Below, piece by piece: positions 58,835 through 64,000 of a stretch of DNA of 64,000 bases (the first letter of the stretch is position 1; each line of letters opens with the position of its first letter). Under the pieces are notes generated by a model. That model did no database searches. It was not told the DNA's origin and was given only the letters and a program-made list of their open reading frames with translations. This DNA comes from Oegoconia quadripuncta (lineage: Eukaryota > Arthropoda > Insecta > Lepidoptera > Autostichidae): assembly GCA_949316235.1 (NCBI GenBank), contig OX438743.1, forward strand, positions 15,621,771 to 15,685,770, read 5' to 3'. A program made the translations under genes and the position numbers.

Positions 58835-58892
58835 AAATAAATAAATACTTGGACATATACACAGCGCCATCCAGTTCCACACTGAGCAACTA
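58835..58892 (-). repeat. SINE-B 3'-end fragment
   Basis: AAATAAATAAATACTTGGAC and ACACAGCGCCATCCAGTTCC, ending where a foldback-family element begins, which probably cut it. Confidence 0.72.
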
Positions 58893-59100
58893 TACAGGGT
58901 GAATTTGAATTCGTGTAATTCCCATTAACTGGTGACGCCACTCTTGATTACGAACAACTTTCCCCAAAGAACCATAGTCGAATTCTATCAAAAAAATTTC
59001 GGTTACCCATACAAAGTAAACCTTTCTGAAGCCATTAGTATGGAAGTACATAATTTTTTGCCTGATGACTCCGCTCCTGATTACGAACAATTGCGATACA
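58893..59100. mobile_element. Relative of the 54.8-kb foldback element, one arm
   Basis: TACAGGGTGAATTTGAATTC, CCCATTAACTGGTGACGCCA, ACAAAGTAAACCTTTCTGAA and ACTCCGCTCCTGATTACGAA. The second terminal repeat is missing. Confidence 0.7.
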
Positions 59101-60584
59101 TCCAGAGAAAGACTAGACACATGCACAAGCCCCGTCAAACATTAGTGTTCGATATCAATTTCATAGTGATGCCTCCAGTCTTTTTAATAAAAAGGCTTGG
59201 GGTTTAAAGCGGGACAAAAAAATCTAGCAAAGAGGCTCTTTATTCAATGATTTAGGACATTAGATCTTATGACATGGTTTTTAATGTCATGTGACTTGTA
59301 TCGGGACCAGCAGGGCTAGCATGACCGATAGTCTCTCAACAAAGGCACGAGACATAAGCCTGCCGTCACGATCGCTCTTTATGGGAGTAAAAGAAACGCA
59401 AAGCTTCTACCTCGTATGATTGCAGAGAGACATTCCATGCTTACCCGGCAGACTCAGATTCCTGAACAAAGGCAAAAAGATCCCACTATAGCTAAATAAT
59501 AATTTCCTTTTTATTTCTTTTATTTATAATTTATTGCTCACGAGTACACATAAAAGTCAAATACATACTAGATACAGGATGTACAAAAGGCACTAGCTTC
59601 TCTCTAAACAGAGATTTCTTCCAGCAAGACCCTGCAAATGTGAAGGAAAACAGGTTCGATAGGATAGACATGTATGTATGCACTGAGAAATAAGTGACAA
59701 TAATCAACTTAAAATCAAAAGACTATAATAATAATACTTCAATATAATAAAATAAATACCTATATAAATATATAAAAAAATAAAACACGTATGTAAGTTT
59801 TAATTATAAAATAAATGAGGAATGTCTGTATCTATTTAACAAATAAATATATATTTTTAATGGCGCGGCGCTCTGAAAAGTATCGACCACATACAAGTTA
59901 CTAACCAGTAGGGTTGCGTACCGTACTATAATATACCTACCGATCGAACCACGTGGCCTAAGGGTATTGTACAGTACTTCGTATGTGGTATATATATTAT
60001 ATAGTACGCAAAAAATCCATTATTTCAGTTGGATGGATCAATCGTTTTCATTTACAACAACGAAACTAATCCTACACTTTTTTAACGCACGTTTCGACTA
60101 AAACGAGTAAAATAATTAAAAATAGAATTGAGTATTTCATCTAAAGTTAAAAATTAAATATGACACTTTTATCGTGGACAAAAATTTGATAAAAAATGCA
60201 GCAAGTGCAATAAATATAGTTTGTATAAAAATAAATAGACAACAAGCTTCGCTTTGTCATTTTACTCTTTCCATTATGCTATATTTTAAATTTACTATAA
60301 TCAGCCGATAAAATGTTGGTAACCCTACCAACACACAGTAACAAAATCCTATTTACCTACCTATTACAATATTAATACGAACGTTTATGAAGATGTTTGC
60401 AGGCCGACAAATAGATTTAATAAAAGGCATCCAGCGTCTTGAGATTTTTAATTATTACGTTAATTTTAAGAAGAAAATGTGGAAAGAATGCACAATAGTA
60501 CGTATACTAGGTACATAAGACAACATGCTTTTATTACTAATAACAATATTTATTTTTACATAGAATGCTTTTATCCCAATTTGG
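59101..60584. other. No recognised feature
   Basis: AT-rich with AATA/TAAA runs at 59720-59850. No coding stretch seen. Confidence 0.5.
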
Positions 60585-60632
60585 ACGTACAGCAGTGGAC
60601 GTCTTTCGGCTGATATGATGATGATGATCCCA
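60585..60632 (+). repeat. Retroelement 3'-tail fragment
   Basis: ACGTACAGCAGTGGACGTCT, TTCGGCTGATATGATGATGA. Confidence 0.65.
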
Positions 60633-60677
60633 ATTTACTTAACTGATCACGTTAAACGGGAAAGAAAGAAAGGAACT

Positions 60678-60797
60678 CCGGTTGTCAGAGTTAAGATAGC
60701 CAGTTCCCAAAATAAGTTGAGGTTTCTGTGTCTTCGGCCTCTTCTTCCTATAACATCAGGCGTGAGTGAGGTCAAGTGTTATCCCATTTTTCATAAA
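60678..60797 (+). repeat. SINE-A 3'-end fragment, diverged
   Basis: CCGGTTGTCAGAGTTAAGAT to GGTCAAGTGTTATCCCATTT. About 25 bp are missing where GTCAGTACGCTTCCACC should be. Confidence 0.72.
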
Positions 60798-60989
60798 GAA
60801 ACACTTATTCACTTCGATATATAAAGCAAATTGTCGGATAAATAATAGGACACTCAGCAGGAAAAGCGAAAAGAGCTTAATTGAGCTTAACGCTAATTTT
60901 CTGTCACACCCAGAAAGTAGTTATTAGCATCTCGGAAATTTTAAGCCTCGATTTTTTTTTATGAATGAATGGATTCGCGTTTGACAACA

Positions 60990-61065
60990 ATCTCACCTGA
61001 TGGAAAGTGACGATGTGGTCGAAGATGAAGCACGCGATCCCAGTAAATGCCTATTCACTCTGATC
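60990..61065 (-). pseudogene. Short C-terminal remnant of the same RT family as at 3160
   Basis: Shares AAAGTGACGATGTGGTCGAA and GCACGCGATCCCAGTAAATG with 3193-3240. The 10.6-kb region (GTAAAGTGACGATATCATCG) and 20405-20445 have weaker traces. Confidence 0.6.
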
Positions 61066-61089
61066 TTGAGCTCTTCACCTTCAACTACA

Positions 61090-61345
61090 TTGTCACTATC
61101 ATCATATCAGCCACAGGATCTCCACTGCTGAACATAGGCCTCCTCCATAGATCTCCAAAGCGACCGTTGACCTTCATCAGGTCGCCCGTCCACCTTATGA
61201 GTAGACTACTGCGCTTGTCGGTGCAAGGTGAGAACGATGCTCCACTGATCATCAGTTCTTTGAGCTATGTCCACTGCCACTTAATCCACTAATCCGCTGA
61301 CCTCCGCTCATCTGCGGATTTCTTCATTGTGTAATGAAGATCGCC
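61090..61345 (-). pseudogene. RTE-type retrotransposon 3' end, next to the DIRS element
   Basis: ATCATCATATCAGCCACAGG, CCACTGCTGAACATAGGCCT and TCATCAGGTCGCCCGTCCAC, with deletions. It stops about 15 bp before the inferred DIRS boundary, which may have inserted here. Confidence 0.68.
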
Positions 61346-61361
61346 ACTATCTACCGAGTAA

Positions 61362-61778
61362 AATTAAAGGTTAAACAAACTTACCTAAGTGAAGTTTGAC
61401 CATAATTATATGAGTCGTTACATCCGAAGGCATTTAAGTTCACCAGGTAGTACACTCTTCTATGTACTAGGCATCAAGCACAATTTCAGAGCTGAAAATG
61501 CTAAAAAAAAAAAAAGTACAAGTACCCTCCTCCCGCGCCCCCACCCGGCCCCGACTCGTGCGCCGAAACGTCATTTCTTTAGAGTTTACTGGTATTTCGC
61601 AAACTTATGTGGGGGATATGGGTTATGGGAGGGTTCTTAAATGCCTTCGGATGTAACGACTCATATAATTATGGTCAAACTTCACTTAGGTAAGTTTGTT
61701 TAACCTTTAATTATACTTCGTCGTTACATCCTCGACATTTAAGTTCACCAGGTAGATGTTTAGCGCGTTTGCGAAATA
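61362..61778 (-). repeat. Inverted terminal repeat and internal complementary region of the DIRS element
   Basis: 61362-61438 and 61636-61712 are perfect inverted copies, 77 bp each, around a 197-bp spacer. A third, partial copy in the orientation of the first (61720-61755, GTCGTTACATCC...CATTTAAGTTCACCAGGTAG) follows directly. TATTTCGCAAAC at 61593-61604 is complementary to 61767-61778, so the third copy also folds back. Nested complementarity just past the recombinase ORF is the known layout of DIRS-like elements. The outer boundary near 61362 is inferred from where symmetry stops. Confidence 0.72.
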
Positions 61779-61855
61779 ACATTAGAACATTGGTTATACG
61801 TTTGACAATCAACTTTTATTTTATCAAATTACATATCTTAATTATTATTATAATA

Positions 61856-62990
61856 TTAATTATTACAATCAAATACTGCTTCTGCAAATGCACTTTCTCC
61901 ATCATTCATCAAGAGAGACCGATTGTAAAATTTTGCGAAAACAAGGGAGGTGCCCGTCCAACCTGCGGTTCTCTTAATTAGTTCGATAGACACGTCTTTA
62001 CGGTGGGCTGCCGACGTAGAAGCGTGACGAGTGCTATGGGCAGAAAAGGTGTCAGTATCTATGCCGCTTTCTTCCATTATCTCCTTGATCCATCGACTGA
62101 TGGTTGAGGAACTTGCGTTAAGTATCGGCTTTTTTGTCGTGAGGAATAAACGGTCAGTATTAGAGTTCATTCGGAACTGTTTCGTAATCTCAATATATGA
62201 CGTAAGTGCCTTTGCAGGACAAATCTCTTCCCTGATCGGGAAGAAAGGAATAATAAGACGTGGCATTAGCCGACCAGGTGCCGAAGTTTTAATCAAATTT
62301 ATTTAATTATTGAAATAATAATAAAAGATTATTATTTCAATAATGTCTTGATTAAATGTAATGCAAGACAATTTAATAAGGGATAGGGTCTGGACCCGTT
62401 GTCCTGAAGATAATGCAAGCAGACACGCTGTCTTTTTACAAATTCTATTTAAAGACAAACTATCGTTTGGATATAGACTTCCTACAAAATCAAGAACTAA
62501 CTTAGGATCCCACGTAAATTGATACCTCGGAAAAGCAGATCTTTGCTTAAAGACGCCTTTCATAAACCTTATCACTTGGTCATTCTCACTGAACCATTTG
62601 CCAAATATTATACGGAGAGCAGAACGGTAAGTGTTCAAGCTAGAGTAGCTTGCTCCCTTATTATATTGAATTGTTAGAAATTCAGGAATTTGAAGAACGG
62701 TTGCGTTATATATAACAGTTAATATTTTCTGCAATGGAAAATTGCCACCACTTTTTCAATGCCACATTGTATTGTTTTAGGGAATTTACTGAAAGGGAAG
62801 ACACCATAATATCTACTGTATCTGGCTTGAGTGATCGTCGCCTATACGCTTCCCTGATAATTGGCACGACACCAGGATAAGGGTTCTCCAAAAGGGATGC
62901 GGTTCTCTGAAAGGAGACATCAGTAACTGATTGTCGGGATGAAAATACACAGGGTCTTTGCACGCCAGTGAATGGAGCAATGGCTACCAT
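61856..62990 (-). pseudogene. DIRS-type tyrosine recombinase, broken
   Basis: The N-terminal part (62990-62706) overlaps the RNase H end in another frame, as in DIRS elements: SLSVNSLKQYNVALKKWW is the core-binding helix region. A frameshift near 62720 moves to YNKGASYSSLNTYRSAL and then LALSSGQRVQTL, whose Arg (codon at 62396-62398) is the first catalytic residue. The C-terminal part carries LIKTSAPGR, then HSTRHASTSAA with the catalytic His (62036-62038) and Arg, and AGWTGTSLVFAKFYNR with the Tyr nucleophile at 61925-61927. A 39-bp hairpin with an in-frame stop at 62303-62305 splits the protein between QDIIEI and LIKTS. The recombinase role (integration of a circular intermediate) is family knowledge. 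Confidence 0.87.
62306..62344. repeat. 17-bp-stem hairpin inside the recombinase frame
   Basis: ATTATTGAAATAATAAT, five bases AAAAG, then its exact reverse complement. It lies between two conserved blocks of the recombinase and adds about a dozen codons including a stop, so it looks like an insertion rather than native coding sequence. Confidence 0.75.
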
Positions 62991-64000
62991 GGTTGACTTG
63001 GCCAGAAAGGCACAACCATGATGCCTGTGGCTTCGTCGTCGACAATTTTACGCAGACATTTGAGAATAAGTGAGAATGGTGTGAAGGCGTAAAAGTAATA
63101 ATTACTCCAATCCAGTGTAAACACGTCAATATTGAAGGCGGACGGGTCTCGTTTCCACGTTATGTACTTAGAGCATTTGTTGTTCAAACGAGATGCGAAG
63201 AGGTCTATCTCAGGCTGCCCAAAGTTGCTTACGATGTCTCTAAAGACAGTCTGTGAGAGATGCCATTCCGCATCAATATTGGTGCGTCTCGACTCCTCGT
63301 CAGCTTCGGTGTTGTCTTTCGATCTAATGTATGCTGTGAAAATGTACAGACGACGCTCTTCGCAAAATAAGTATATCTCGCGTGTAATATCATTTAAATG
63401 ATTATACTGTACGTCACCCATCCTGTTAATATATGAAATAGCTACAGTGTTATCGATACGAAGTAAAATTTCTGAATCGTGCATTTCGCTTGCAGAACAT
63501 TTTAGACCCATAAGAGCCGCTTTAAGCTCTAAAAAATTTATATGGAATATTCCCGAAATCCGCTGGCGCGCTTCCTGTTACACATTACGCCCCACCCTGA
63601 TAAGGAGGCGTCTGAAAAAATTTCTAAAGCCTTTTGACCGCGACGCAAAGGATTCTTAGAAGACATAATATGTCCTTCCCACCATGTAAAATCAGGTAGT
63701 AAAGCTTTACTAATGGCCATTTTCTTGTCATAATCATCATTAGATCGTTGTAGGTAATGCTCGATATTTCTCACTTTCAAAACGTTTTGTGTATACCCAA
63801 CCGTAGGCAATGGCTGGACAAGCTGAGGTGAGGACACCGACGAATTGAGCGAACTCCCTAATCGTCAAAATATTCTTTTTTTGATATGTCTTTAACAAGA
63901 GATAAAATTTTTATTACGCTTGTTTAAGGGTAAGCCCATATTCATGTCAACTGAATTCAGTTCGAATCCTAAGAACGTACAAATTTGACTTGGTAACAAG
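62830..64000 (-). pseudogene. DIRS-type retrotransposon RT/RNase H, broken, runs off the edge
   Basis: Reading leftward from the right edge, pieces in different frames line up as one protein. First the palm end LGFELNSVDMNMGL, then TIREFAQFVGVLTSACPAIA with YGWVYTKRFESEKY, then RNase H with SDASLSGWG (63538-63837 frame), HINFLELKAALMGLK, IDNTVAISYINRMG, the D/E-rich SKDNTEADEESRR, IDLFASRLN, LDWSNYYFYAFTPFSLI and VVPFWPSQPW. A TAG at 62984-62986 interrupts, yet the same frame continues with PLLHSLACKDPVYFHPDN. This order is known from DIRS-like elements, whose RT and RNase H lie upstream of an overlapping recombinase. Frameshifts fall near 63900, 63735 and 63545. The copy is dead unless these are assembly errors. 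The gag and most of the RT lie beyond the window. Confidence 0.85.

Noticed and set aside
1..64000. CRISPR array, prophage, operon or rRNA
   Set aside because: No regularly spaced repeats with unique spacers, no bacterial gene structure and no rRNA motifs. The window is eukaryotic.

Overview
The window looks like a lepidopteran (moth or butterfly) genome: AT-rich, with GT-AG introns, dense tRNA-derived SINEs, Helitron-like short elements, decayed RTE-type and jockey/CR1-type retrotransposons, and a gene of the juvenile-hormone-binding-protein (JHBP)/takeout superfamily. The assignment rests on my recognition of repeat families and on the gene family, not on a database search. There is no bacterial operon structure, rRNA, CRISPR array or free-standing tRNA gene that I can support.

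One host gene can be supported. It is on the minus strand, in five exons from 57002 down to 45283, and no long open frame shows it. All four introns have GT-AG ends, every exon phase joins, and the product is 242 residues with a signal peptide. Exons: 56936-57002, 56546-56768, 49265-49395, 46139-46294, 45283-45434. Intron 2 is about 7.15 kb and intron 3 about 3 kb, both loaded with transposable elements. A 5'-truncated non-LTR retrotransposon with a long intact reverse transcriptase frame (43412-44986) lies about 300 bp past the stop codon, on the same strand.

Layout. 1-42 kb: no host exon recognised. It is repeat-rich intergenic DNA with about 13 copies or fragments of one SINE family (here SINE-A, tRNA-like head with A and B boxes), copies of two more tRNA-like SINEs (SINE-B, SINE-C), short retroelement 3' ends, a 473-bp foldback element next to a 305-bp tandem duplication (18.6-19.7 kb), and a 10-bp minisatellite (41.02-41.28 kb). 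42.9-45.0 kb: the non-LTR element. 45.3-57.0 kb: the JHBP/takeout gene, with an 845-bp element flanked by a 9-bp target duplication in intron 3 (46493-47337), and a 95-bp miniature element inside a SINE in intron 2 (49921-50015). 57-61.3 kb: more repeats. 61.36-64.0 kb: the 3' half of a DIRS-type tyrosine-recombinase retrotransposon on the minus strand, running off the right edge, with its inverted repeats at 61362-61778. Its reading frames carry several frameshifts and stops.

The genes do not form a pathway. The window is one secreted lipid-binding-type gene in a bed of mobile DNA. The most useful results are the reconstructed gene, the two small DNA transposons with exact target duplications, and the DIRS terminal structure.
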